A stretch of 64,000 nucleotides of DNA from Rubritalea squalenifaciens DSM 18772 (GTDB taxonomy: Bacteria > Verrucomicrobiota > Verrucomicrobiia > Verrucomicrobiales > Akkermansiaceae). Numbering within the stretch: position 1 is the first letter of the stretch; every line of letters starts with the position of its first letter. The notes below the pieces were generated by a model that was not told the origin of the DNA, made no database searches, and was given only the letters and a program-made list of their open reading frames with translations. The stretch is taken from NCBI RefSeq assembly GCF_900141815.1, contig NZ_FQYR01000002.1:907091-971090 (forward strand). The letters are read 5' to 3'. The position numbers and the translations under genes are program-made. Positions 35,720 to 43,758 of this stretch are shown piece after piece.

Positions 35720-37129
35720 GTGAGGGTGCGATTACTTCATTTGTCACTACTATCCTGTGGGCTACTAGCATCCTGTAGTGTACCTGAGACGAAATTCTTC
35801 GATGAGCGTGATGCTCTGAAGACGGTCAGTGTGCCGGTGATGACGGTCAGCAAGGTGGTGGTACGGGGACATGCCGTCTCCATTCTGCGAAATCCAGTGA
35901 CCACCACTTCCAAGGGGGTGTCGATGGTGAAGAGTCGCTTTCAAATCGCGGCTGACCCGCTGCTCTCACAGATAGAGATGGATGAGGTCTATCGCAATTC
36001 GCACAGCATCGAGGATGCTCTTACCAAAATCGGAATGCCGGAGCCAATTCCGGGGAAGGTGGAGTACTTGATCGATGGAAAGGCGTTTTTCAATGATCTG
36101 GAGAGAACGGTCAAGGGGGCCAAGCGCAGTGTGGATACCCGGGTCTTCATCTATGACAATGATGATGTGGCTGTCTGGTATTCGGATTTGCTGAGATCCA
36201 AGGGGGACAAGGTGCGCTGCAGGGTGCTGATGGATGAGCTGGGTTCGATTGCAAGCTGGTGGACGCCACCAGCGACGAAAATGGATCATGGCTTCAAGTC
36301 TCCTGAGTCGATGTATCGCTACCTCACCGAGGGGAACAAGGTGGAGGTCAGGGAGTCCAAAAATCCCTTCCTCGTGACGGATCATTCCAAGCTTTTCATT
36401 GTCGACCAAGAGGTGGCTTATCTTGGGGGGATGAACGTGGGGCGTGAGTACCGCTATGAGTGGCACGATATGATGGTCAAGGTGCGCGGCCCGGTGGTCA
36501 CCGCCTTACAGAATGATTTTGATCGAGCCTGGATCTTGCAGGGTGGCTGGGGTGACTGGCAGTTGCCCTTCCATGATTATCATTCGTTCCGGGTCTATCC
36601 TCGAGGTGGTGAGTACCCGATCCGTATTCTCAAGACCGATGCCAAGTCCGCACAAATCAGGTCGGCGATTCTAGCCGCCATTCGCATGAGCAAGAAGCGG
36701 GTTTATATCCAGAATTCCTATTTTACTTCGGATGGTCTGGTGCGTGAGTTGAAGGATGCTCTGGCCAGAGGGGTGGATGTACGGATGGTCTTTCCGGAGG
36801 AGAATGATTCCAAGCTGCTGGATAAAGGAAACAGGGACGTGGCCAAGCAACTGATCGATGCTGGGGCGAAGGTCTATATGTACCCTGAGTTTACACACGT
36901 GAAGGCGGTCGTGGTGGATGATTGGGCCTGTGTGGGTTCTGCGAATTATGATGGCTTGAGCATGAGAATCAACGAGGAGATCAATATCTCGTATTCTAAC
37001 CGGAGAGCGGTGGATGCCTTGGTTTCTCAATTGTTTTACAAGGATTTCCGGGTCTCCAAACGGGTGACACCTCAAATGACCCAGGGGTGGAACAATCCTA
37101 TTCTTGAGAGTGTGGTAGACCAATTATGA
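35720..37129 (+). CDS. Phospholipase D-like lipoprotein
   Basis: A 469-residue protein with a lipoprotein signal (MRVRLLHLSLLSCGLLASCS, lipobox LASC), starting at GTG 35720; a GTG at 35726 is an alternative. The two HKD motifs are VTDHSKLFIVDQEVAYLGGMN (about 220-240) and FTHVKAVVVDDWACVGSANYD (about 391-412). It is a second, distinct PLD-type protein and lies in an operon with the glycosyltransferase-like gene, whose ATG overlaps its stop (ATGA). A role in phospholipid or envelope modification is likely. Confidence 0.87.
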   Translation: MRVRLLHLSLLSCGLLASCSVPETKFFDERDALKTVSVPVMTVSKVVVRGHAVSILRNPVTTTSKGVSMVKSRFQIAADPLLSQIEMDEVYRNSHSIEDALTKIGMPEPIPGKVEYLIDGKAFFNDLERTVKGAKRSVDTRVFIYDNDDVAVWYSDLLRSKGDKVRCRVLMDELGSIASWWTPPATKMDHGFKSPESMYRYLTEGNKVEVRESKNPFLVTDHSKLFIVDQEVAYLGGMNVGREYRYEWHDMMVKVRGPVVTALQNDFDRAWILQGGWGDWQLPFHDYHSFRVYPRGGEYPIRILKTDAKSAQIRSAILAAIRMSKKRVYIQNSYFTSDGLVRELKDALARGVDVRMVFPEENDSKLLDKGNRDVAKQLIDAGAKVYMYPEFTHVKAVVVDDWACVGSANYDGLSMRINEEINISYSNRRAVDALVSQLFYKDFRVSKRVTPQMTQGWNNPILESVVDQL

Positions 37130-37860
37130 TACGGGTTATCCAGTCCTTTAGAACGAGCGAGGTGCCCACTTGGATAGCTGATTGCATGGGTTCTGTTAGG
37201 TCCTGGGCTGACTCGAATGGATGGGAGTATTTCTTAGCGGATGATGATGCCTTGCTGGCTAGCTTGCCCGAGCATTTCAAGGAGAAGGTGGGCGAGCGTT
37301 GGCCGATGCTGGTGGATTTAGGGCGCTTAAAACTCTGCCAGCAAGCGATCCAGGATGGCTGCGAGAGGGTCATCTGGCTGGATGCCGATGTTCTGGTCAT
37401 CGAGCCGGAACGACTTCGGCTCCCTGAGAGCTTGGACTATGGATATGCCTTTGGCCGTGAAGTCTGGGTGGAGGAGAGCCGCAAGGTAAGACGAGGGATT
37501 CACAATGCCCTCTGTGTGTTTGAGCCTGGGAATGCCTTTCTGGATTTTTATGCCCACAGTTGTGAGAGGATTATTGAGGTGCACGAGGGTGATCAGCTGG
37601 CACCTCAGCTTCTTGGGCCCAAGCTTCTGAAGGCGCTGGATGCCTTTACCAAAATGCAGTTGATTGATGAGGTGGGCATGGCCAGCCCCTGGGTAGTCGA
37701 AGATATCGTGGCCGGTGGTGGCAAGCGCTTGGACTGCCTGAAGGAAGTGGTGGGAGAGATTCCTCCTGCACTCAATCTCTGTAGTTCGATGCTTTCAGAT
37801 GATCTTGGTAACTCACTCGTGGAGATGGTGAAAAGCGGAGCGTATCAGGACGTTTTGTAA
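37126..37860 (+). CDS. Glycosyltransferase-like protein (DXD motif)
   Basis: A 244-residue protein beginning MIRVIQSFRTSEVPTWIADCMGSVRSWADSNGWEY. LKLCQQAIQDGCERVIWLDADVLVIEPERL carries a DXD motif (WLDADV, about residues 84-89), and later NALCVFEPGNAFLDFYAHSCERI resembles capsular-polysaccharide synthesis glycosyltransferases of the GT32-like group. No signal peptide. Overlap with the preceding PLD gene by four bases indicates a shared transcript. Donor and acceptor are unknown. Confidence 0.75.
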   Translation: MIRVIQSFRTSEVPTWIADCMGSVRSWADSNGWEYFLADDDALLASLPEHFKEKVGERWPMLVDLGRLKLCQQAIQDGCERVIWLDADVLVIEPERLRLPESLDYGYAFGREVWVEESRKVRRGIHNALCVFEPGNAFLDFYAHSCERIIEVHEGDQLAPQLLGPKLLKALDAFTKMQLIDEVGMASPWVVEDIVAGGGKRLDCLKEVVGEIPPALNLCSSMLSDDLGNSLVEMVKSGAYQDVL

Positions 37861-37888
37861 ATTGTCATCTTTGCTTCACTAAGCTAAG

Positions 37889-38809
37889 ATGAAGCTTGGT
37901 ATGGTGAATACGATTCAAAGTGTCGAAGAGTTGGAAGAATCAAATGATCTTAATTTGATCGATGTGAGGCTGAGAGATGACTACGAGTGCGAGCATATCC
38001 CCGGGGCAATCAACCATTGCGTCTTTGAAGTGGTTTTTCTGGATGAGGTGAAAGCAAGCTTTCCTGACCTGGAGGCGCCGCTGTGTGTCTACGGTCATGG
38101 TAGGAAAAGCCTGGAGGCGGAAGTGGCGGCTGAGAAGTTGTCCAAAGCTGGTTACCGGAATGTCTATCAGTGGTTGGGCGGTATCAAGAAATGGAAGAAG
38201 GCAGGGAAAGAGACGATGGGAAGCAGTGAGACCTGTGAACCTGAAGTCTTTCTTGGGGATCAGATTCTCAAGGTGAACCTTGAGGAAAGCTCGGTGATCT
38301 GGACGGGGAGGAATCTGCTCAACAAGCACCGAGGTGAGGTGGCTATAGAAGCTGGATTGTTAGAGTTTGGTGGAGGCGAGCTGATCTCCGTCCAGTTCAA
38401 TCTGGATATGAATAAGATCACTTGCCATGATCTGGAAGGGGACAAGCTACATGATGTGCTGATAGATCACCTCAAGGGGGATGATTTTTTTGATTCCTTT
38501 AACCATCCGGAGAGCAAGTTTTTCAGCCGCCGCTGCAGGGTGCTGCGCGATGGTGTGCCGGGTGCTCCGAATATGGAGATTGAAGGGCAGCTGGAGATGC
38601 GTGGCGTGGTGGCTCCGGTAACCTTTGAGGCTGTGACCGGATTCACTGATGACGGCAAGCGGGTGGCCGCCCAGGCAAGTTTCTCTATCGACCGGACACG
38701 CTGGGGTGTCTACTACGGATCTGGCAAGTTATTCAACCGTCTCGCCGGGCATCTGGTTAATGATCTGATCGATCTGGAGGTGAAGATCGTCGCTGATCTT
38801 GAAGAATAA
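37889..38809 (+). CDS. Rhodanese-like / YceI-like fusion protein
   Basis: A 306-residue protein without a signal peptide. Residues 5-110 are a rhodanese fold (LNLIDVRLRDDYECEHIPGAINH ... KLSKAGYRNVYQWLGGIKKW), but the active-site loop reads VYGHGRKS where active enzymes have VYC-x-x-G-x-R-S, so the catalytic cysteine is replaced by Gly and the loop is one residue shorter. Residues about 115-300 are a YceI-type lipocalin-like domain (VIWTGRNLLNKHRGEVAIEAGLLEF ... FSIDRTRWGVYYGSG), a family that binds isoprenoid-like ligands. The Cys in LCVYG is two residues early and unlikely to substitute. Cytoplasmic function unknown. Confidence 0.85.
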   Translation: MKLGMVNTIQSVEELEESNDLNLIDVRLRDDYECEHIPGAINHCVFEVVFLDEVKASFPDLEAPLCVYGHGRKSLEAEVAAEKLSKAGYRNVYQWLGGIKKWKKAGKETMGSSETCEPEVFLGDQILKVNLEESSVIWTGRNLLNKHRGEVAIEAGLLEFGGGELISVQFNLDMNKITCHDLEGDKLHDVLIDHLKGDDFFDSFNHPESKFFSRRCRVLRDGVPGAPNMEIEGQLEMRGVVAPVTFEAVTGFTDDGKRVAAQASFSIDRTRWGVYYGSGKLFNRLAGHLVNDLIDLEVKIVADLEE

Positions 38810-38810
38810 A

Positions 38811-38838
38811 AAAGCACTCCCCGGCTGGAGAGTGCTTT
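38811..38838 (-). terminator. Intrinsic terminator of efp (possibly bidirectional)
   Basis: A stem AAAGCACTC (38811-38819) pairs with GAGTGCTTT (38830-38838). Followed on the minus strand by a T-run, it serves the efp gene; on the plus strand the run of T is weaker, so it may only partly stop the rhodanese-YceI transcript. Confidence 0.78.
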
Positions 38839-38862
38839 AGAAAATGTGTTCTGGGCAGCAGC

Positions 38863-39423
38863 TTAGGCGCGGCCGAGGTAGGAGCCGTCCTCTGTGTTGA
38901 TCTTGAGAACGTCACCTTGCTTGATGAAGAGAGGCACCTGAACGATCTTGCCTGTCTCAAGTGTGGCTGGCTTGGTCGGGTTGTTTGCAGTGTCGCCTTT
39001 GAGGCCTTCGGAGGACTCAGTCACTTCGAGCTCAACAGTAGCAGGAAGGGTAACCGTTACCGCATTGCCTTCGATGAAAAGTACTTCGACTTCGAGACCT
39101 TCCTTAAGGTAGTCCACGTGATCTTCCATCATGGTGGTTGGAAGCGTGATGGTCTCATAAGTGGTGAGATCCATGAAGTGGAAGCCTGCTGGGTCTGAGT
39201 AGGAGAACTCAAGCTTCTGGCGGTCAGTTTCCACGATGTCCACTTTTTCGGAAGAAGCGAAGCGGATGGTCTTGGTCTTACCTGTCTGGAAAGAACGGAT
39301 GGTGGCAGCGATGAGAGCGTTGCCTTTACCTGGAGTACGGTGCTCAAGGTTGAGAACTACACCAGTCTCACCTTCATACTTGATGCACTGACCTTTTTTG
39401 AGGTTGGTTGCTACGATAGCCAT
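38863..39423 (-). CDS. efp: Translation elongation factor P
   Basis: A 186-residue protein from the ATG at 39421-39423; longer in-frame upstream sequence (to 39618) has no EF-P similarity and is rejected. EF-P relieves ribosome stalling at polyproline. The functional loop HRTPGKGNALI carries a lysine (about residue 33) at the modified position, and the C-terminal domain ends IKQGDVLKINTEDGSYLGRA. Lysine indicates the EpmA-type lysylation or a similar route rather than arginine rhamnosylation. Confidence 0.96.
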   Translation of the reverse strand: MAIVATNLKKGQCIKYEGETGVVLNLEHRTPGKGNALIAATIRSFQTGKTKTIRFASSEKVDIVETDRQKLEFSYSDPAGFHFMDLTTYETITLPTTMMEDHVDYLKEGLEVEVLFIEGNAVTVTLPATVELEVTESSEGLKGDTANNPTKPATLETGKIVQVPLFIKQGDVLKINTEDGSYLGRA

Positions 39424-39603
39424 AATATTGAATGTTGGATATTGGATGAAATTGCCATGGGCCGCCTTTAAGCGACCCGTTGTGTTGCGTGGAGTTGGGG
39501 GCTTTGAGGGCCAAGTGTCAAGATTCAAGTTCGGTTGAAAATGCCAAGGGTAGAACGATTTGGCCATTTGAAAAATCTCAGTAGATGGGTAAGTATTAGG
39601 CTT

Positions 39604-40797
39604 ATGGAACGTCGACATTTTATCCAGTTATCCGCTCTCGGATCCGTTTTGGGCAGTTCGCTTGCCGTTAATGCCAAAGACGCCGAGAAGGCCGAAAAGC
39701 AGGCTCAGACTCTCGCTGTAGGGCATCCTGCTGTCATGGCTCCCCGGGAAGATGGCGTGGAGATTGTCTGGCGTGTGAGCGGCTTGGCCAAAGGCTACGT
39801 GGAATATGGGAAAACCAAGGATCTAGGGCAGGTACAGCGTGGTGACGACTGGGGCATTCGCCCTGCTGGCAAAGAGGTGATCAGGGTCCGCCTGGAGGGT
39901 TGTGAGCCGGGTACGGAGTATTACTACCGGGTGATCACAGAGAATTTTAACCACAAGGAACCTAAAAAGGAAGAAGGGGAGATCAGACGTTTCCGCACTC
40001 TCGATGGCAGCAAGGATTCGACCAACTTTGCGGTATGGAATGACACCCACAAGTGGGATGAGACCATCGCAAAGCTACAGGAGATGACTCCGGCTGGTGA
40101 TTTCCTGCTCTGGAACGGGGATACTAGCAACGACTGGTACAAGGAAGGAGAAGTCGCCGCCACTCTCATTACTCCGGGCAAAGGAGAAGATTTTACCGCC
40201 AAGCATCCGCTCGTGTTCCTTCGTGGTAACCATGATCTGCGTGGAACCCATGCGTATCAGGTGGAGGATTACGCCGCGACTGCCGAAGGACTTCCTTGGT
40301 GTGCCTTCCGCAGTGGTCCAGTGGCCGCCATCTGTCTGGATACGGGTGAAGACAAGGATGACGATAATCCTTATCTCTTCGGACGCGTGGCTTGTGAGCC
40401 GATGAGACAAGCCCAGGCGGAATGGCTGGAGAAAGTGATCCAACGACCTGAGATTAAGAATGCTCCCTACAAGGTGGTGTTCTGCCACATCCCGCTGCGC
40501 TGGATCGATGAGAGTACCGATCACGGCTATGACCACTTCAGCAGAAGAAGCCGTGAACTCTGGAATGATATCCTTGTCAAATGGGGGGTACAGATCGTGG
40601 TGTCTGGCCACACGCATCGCGAGGCACATATCAAGGCTGATGAGAAGTTCCCTTACGACCAGTTGGTCGGTGGTGGTCCACGCATGAAGCAGGCCCGTCT
40701 GATCACCGCGGGCGCCAACAAAGAGAGACTTCAGTTTGTCGTCAAAGACATGGACGGCAAGGTGACCCAAGAGGTCTCCCTCAAACCTTTGGTCTAA
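39604..40797 (+). CDS. Exported purple-acid-phosphatase-like metallophosphoesterase
   Basis: A 397-residue protein from the ATG at 39604, with a signal resembling a twin-arginine type (ERRHFIQLSALGSVLGSSLA). An N-terminal fibronectin-like domain (about 40-135: VEIVWRVSGLAKGYVEYGKT) precedes the calcineurin fold (about 140-385): NDTHKW, LLWNGDTSNDW, FLRGNHDLRGT, FCHIPLR and VVSGHTHREAH supply the two-metal site. It is a phosphatase or related hydrolase of the purple acid phosphatase type; the substrate is unknown. Confidence 0.9.
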   Translation: MERRHFIQLSALGSVLGSSLAVNAKDAEKAEKQAQTLAVGHPAVMAPREDGVEIVWRVSGLAKGYVEYGKTKDLGQVQRGDDWGIRPAGKEVIRVRLEGCEPGTEYYYRVITENFNHKEPKKEEGEIRRFRTLDGSKDSTNFAVWNDTHKWDETIAKLQEMTPAGDFLLWNGDTSNDWYKEGEVAATLITPGKGEDFTAKHPLVFLRGNHDLRGTHAYQVEDYAATAEGLPWCAFRSGPVAAICLDTGEDKDDDNPYLFGRVACEPMRQAQAEWLEKVIQRPEIKNAPYKVVFCHIPLRWIDESTDHGYDHFSRRSRELWNDILVKWGVQIVVSGHTHREAHIKADEKFPYDQLVGGGPRMKQARLITAGANKERLQFVVKDMDGKVTQEVSLKPLV

Positions 40798-40816
40798 TCG
40801 CGAGCTAGTTTAAATC

Positions 40817-40861
40817 TAGATAATCCGGCCAGAGCCTTGCAGCTCTGTGCCGGATTATCTA
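40817..40861. other. Long perfect inverted repeat (stem-loop)
   Basis: AGATAATCCGGC (40818-40829) is perfectly repeated in reverse at 40849-40860, and the inner CAGAGC (40830-40835) pairs with GCTCTG (40842-40847) across a single-base bulge and a six-base loop; one more T-A pair extends it outward. This gives about 19 paired bases. There is no T-run, so it is not a classic terminator. It sits between the phosphatase stop and the acetyltransferase start. Confidence 0.75.
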
Positions 40862-40873
40862 TATCATGGGATC

Positions 40874-41446
40874 ATGACCGAGAGAGAAAAGATGCTCCGT
40901 GGGGAGAGTTACAATTCCAGGGATGCGGAGTTGCTGGAGCTCTACTGGCAGAGTCGTCAGGTGATACAGGATTTTAATGCGGCTATCGCTGAGAAAGACC
41001 GCATGCGCTATCTGGAGCCATGCCTGCATGAGCTAGGAGCAGGTGTCTGGGTGGAAGCACCTTTCCACTGCGAGTATGGCGCGCATATCTCGATCGGTGA
41101 GCGGACGTATGTTGGCGCTCAGTGCTTTTTCCAGGATTCCAATTGGATCAAAATCGGATGCGATGGCTTGATAGGTGCCGGGTTGAGAATTTGCTGTGCG
41201 GACCATCCTGTTTCCTCCGGCGAGCGTGTGCTCAAGGAGGTGGCAGAGGGCCAAGCAAGCTATGTCACCAGTTCCAAGCCAGTCACCATCGGTGACCGGG
41301 TGTGGATAGGCGCCAGTGTGACCATCATTGGTGGTGTAACCATCGGTGACGATTGCGTGATCGGCGCGGGCAGTGTAGTGACGCGTGACATCCCCAGTGG
41401 ATCCACGGCTTATGGAGTCCCTTGCAGGGTGAGTGGTAAATCCTAG
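40874..41446 (+). CDS. Maltose/NodL-type O-acetyltransferase
   Basis: A 190-residue left-handed beta-helix hexapeptide-repeat acetyltransferase from the ATG at 40874; the longer GTG start lies in the stem-loop at 40817-40861 and is rejected. Motifs are TEREKMLRGESYNSRDAELLE (typical Maa/NodL N-terminus), CADHP with the catalytic histidine, and GDRVWIGASVTIIGGVTIGDDCVIGAGSVVTRDIP. It acetylates a sugar with acetyl-CoA. Its stop codon overlaps the convergent kdsD stop (41443-41446). Confidence 0.9.
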   Translation: MTEREKMLRGESYNSRDAELLELYWQSRQVIQDFNAAIAEKDRMRYLEPCLHELGAGVWVEAPFHCEYGAHISIGERTYVGAQCFFQDSNWIKIGCDGLIGAGLRICCADHPVSSGERVLKEVAEGQASYVTSSKPVTIGDRVWIGASVTIIGGVTIGDDCVIGAGSVVTRDIPSGSTAYGVPCRVSGKS

Positions 41447-42423
41447 ATCAGCTTCAGGCGAGCCAAGTCCTGGGAGTCTACCAGCCCGATGACATGTCCA
41501 TTGGGGCTGACCACGACCAGGTCATCGATCCGGTGATGGGAGAGGATATTCACGGCTTCAGCTGCCAGTGCATCTGACTTTACGGTGATTGGATTCTCCG
41601 TCATGAAGTTGCTAACAGGAAGCGAGCCGATGGCATTGTCTGACTGAAATGAGCGGGCGAAATCTCCATGAGTGAAGACGCCTGCTAGAGTCTCATCTGG
41701 ATGGACGACGACACAGGCACCGGAGCGGGCTGCGCTCATCGCATCAATGGCCTCGGTGATAGTGGCGGATGGCAGCACCTTGGCGAAATTGTCGCCACTG
41801 CGCATGATGTCTGCCACGGTTGTTAGAAGGGCGCGACCCAAGGATCCGCCTGGATGGAATTTGGCAAAATCACTTTCCGTGAATCCACGGGCATCTAGCA
41901 GAACCATGGCCAGAGCATCCCCCATGACCAGTGCGGCAGTGGAGGAGGAAGTGGGGGCCAGGTTCAGTGGGCATGCCTCGCGCTGGATCGGTGTGCAGAG
42001 GGTGACGTCCGAATGCTTCGCGAGGGTGGATTCTCGTGACTTGGTGATGGAGACGATCTTGACGTCAAAACGCTTTACGTGCGGCAGTAGCTCAAGGAGT
42101 TCTGCGGTCTCACCTGAGTAGGAAAGGGTAATGACGGCATCCCCGTCTGAAATGATTCCTAGATCACCATGCAAGGCATTCTGGGAATTGAGTACGACCG
42201 CCGTGGATCCTGTGGAGTTCAGCGTGGCGGCGATTTTGTGGCCGATGTTACCCGACTTGCCAATCCCGATGACGATGATTTTACCTCGGTTTTCCAGCGC
42301 ATGCTGAAGGAGTTGGATCGCTTCGGCAAAGTCGTCATCGAGGTGGTCGATGAGATTGAGGATCGCGTCGATTTCGATTTGGGCAACGCGTCTGGCCCGG
42401 TCTAGCATTTCAGATTTCGTCAC
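41443..42423 (-). CDS. kdsD: Arabinose-5-phosphate isomerase (KpsF/GutQ family)
   Basis: A 326-residue protein with an SIS domain (about 30-180: KIIVIGIGKSGNIGHKIAATLNSTGSTAVVLNSQNALHGDLG and the conserved TLSYSGETAELLELL) and two CBS domains (about 205-325: IMRSGDNFAKVLPSATITEAIDAMSA and ADEIL-like second copy). It isomerises ribulose-5-phosphate to arabinose-5-phosphate for KDO synthesis, so the organism makes lipopolysaccharide-type glycolipid. It is 51 bases downstream of the second FGE gene. Confidence 0.93.
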   Translation of the reverse strand: MTKSEMLDRARRVAQIEIDAILNLIDHLDDDFAEAIQLLQHALENRGKIIVIGIGKSGNIGHKIAATLNSTGSTAVVLNSQNALHGDLGIISDGDAVITLSYSGETAELLELLPHVKRFDVKIVSITKSRESTLAKHSDVTLCTPIQREACPLNLAPTSSSTAALVMGDALAMVLLDARGFTESDFAKFHPGGSLGRALLTTVADIMRSGDNFAKVLPSATITEAIDAMSAARSGACVVVHPDETLAGVFTHGDFARSFQSDNAIGSLPVSNFMTENPITVKSDALAAEAVNILSHHRIDDLVVVSPNGHVIGLVDSQDLARLKLI

Positions 42424-42474
42424 GGCGAGTGATTATTGAACGATTCTCGCCGTGCTTGCGATCTATAAATCGTG

Positions 42475-43683
42475 CTATTTCTTCACTGGGGCATCTTTCA
42501 CGCAGCGGAAGCCGGTGTGGTGAGATGGAGTCATCGGCTCGTGATAGTGGCGGGCACCCGGACGGAAGCGCAGGCAGTAGGAGAAATGGCAGAGAAAGGA
42601 GCCGCCTTTGGATACTCTGAGGTGGGTAAGCGGGTGAGCGCCAGGTGTAGGAGGTGGGCAGGTCCCTGTGGCATTAAATTGGTCAGCTTCGACTGAGGTA
42701 ATCGGGGATTCAGGCCCTTTCGGGTTCTCAGTTGTCTCGCCAACAAGTGTCTGAAAATAGGAAGGGCTGTAGTAGTCGCTGCAGATTTCCCAGACATTGC
42801 CAGCCATGTCATAGAGGCCGTAGTCATTCGGAGGGTAGCTCTTGACTGGAGCTCTGAAGGTGAAGCCGTCGTCAGCTTCGATCTTGTTCGGGAAGTCACC
42901 CTGGAAGCAGTTGGTCATCCATTTGCCGTCCTTTTTCACGCTGTCACCCCAGATGTACATGCGCTGCTCGTGGCCGCCTCTCGCGGCACGCTCCCACTCG
43001 GCTTCGGTGGGGAGGCGCTTGCCAGCCCATTTGGCGTAGGCCTGGGCATCATCATAATTCACGCAGACGACAGGATCATCCATTTTACCTTCGATACTTG
43101 AATCTGGACCTTCCGGGTGGCGCCAGTTAGCACCTGGAGTAAAGGCCCACCAGCGCCAAGCACTGCCTGGAGAACGCGGGTTGACCTCTTCTTGGGGCTT
43201 GGTAAAGACGTTTGAGCCGCCTTTAAGATCCTGCGGACGGGCTTTTGGAAACTCCTCCGCTGAAAGTCCTTTTTCAGCCAGGGTAACATAGCCAGTCTCT
43301 TCGACGAATTTGGCAAACTGGCGGTTGGTGACTTCTGTTTCATCCATGAAGAAACCATCCACCTTGACCTTGTGGACGGGTTTTTCTTCCGCGAAATGGT
43401 TTTCTGTGATCCTGGCGATGACCTCGGCTTTTCTCTCAGGATCTTGGATCTTTTCGGTTCCCTCGAGGAAGATCGAGAGATTGCCGGGATCCTTGTCGTT
43501 GCCCATGAGGAAGGTGCCACCTGGAATCCACACCATGCCTTCGGGTGCTTCTGTTGGACCTTTCGGGAGAGAGTTCTCCGTCGTTTCAGCCTGGTCTGAG
43601 GAAGCTTGCTGGTCTTGCTTGCAGGCGCTCAACGCTATGCAGGAGATAAGGGAGAATTTCAGGAGAGTGGGAAAAGCTTTCAT
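42475..43683 (-). CDS. Formylglycine-generating enzyme-like lipoprotein
   Basis: A 402-residue protein from the ATG at 43681-43683; the longer start (to 43740) adds non-signal sequence ahead of a clear lipoprotein signal MKAFPTLLKFSLISCIALSAC, so the shorter start is chosen. The SUMF1 domain begins PEGMVWIPGGTFLMGN and ends GGSFLCHFSYCLRFRPGAR ... TGFRCV, with both catalytic cysteines (Cys365 and Cys370). It would act outside the cytoplasm, unlike the FGE at 6386-7342. Possible substrates are exported, unfolded sulfatases, or it has another oxidative role. Confidence 0.9.
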   Translation of the reverse strand: MKAFPTLLKFSLISCIALSACKQDQQASSDQAETTENSLPKGPTEAPEGMVWIPGGTFLMGNDKDPGNLSIFLEGTEKIQDPERKAEVIARITENHFAEEKPVHKVKVDGFFMDETEVTNRQFAKFVEETGYVTLAEKGLSAEEFPKARPQDLKGGSNVFTKPQEEVNPRSPGSAWRWWAFTPGANWRHPEGPDSSIEGKMDDPVVCVNYDDAQAYAKWAGKRLPTEAEWERAARGGHEQRMYIWGDSVKKDGKWMTNCFQGDFPNKIEADDGFTFRAPVKSYPPNDYGLYDMAGNVWEICSDYYSPSYFQTLVGETTENPKGPESPITSVEADQFNATGTCPPPTPGAHPLTHLRVSKGGSFLCHFSYCLRFRPGARHYHEPMTPSHHTGFRCVKDAPVKK

Positions 43684-43758
43684 GGTGTTGGTGCTTGCGC
43701 TTTGTTCTGGAGTTGCTTCTGTGTGCTGAACACTAATCAATGACGGGCGCAGAAATCT

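Noticed and set aside
40817-40861. Intrinsic terminator for the phosphatase gene
   Set aside because: The hairpin is strong but no T-run follows on either strand; kept as a structural element only.
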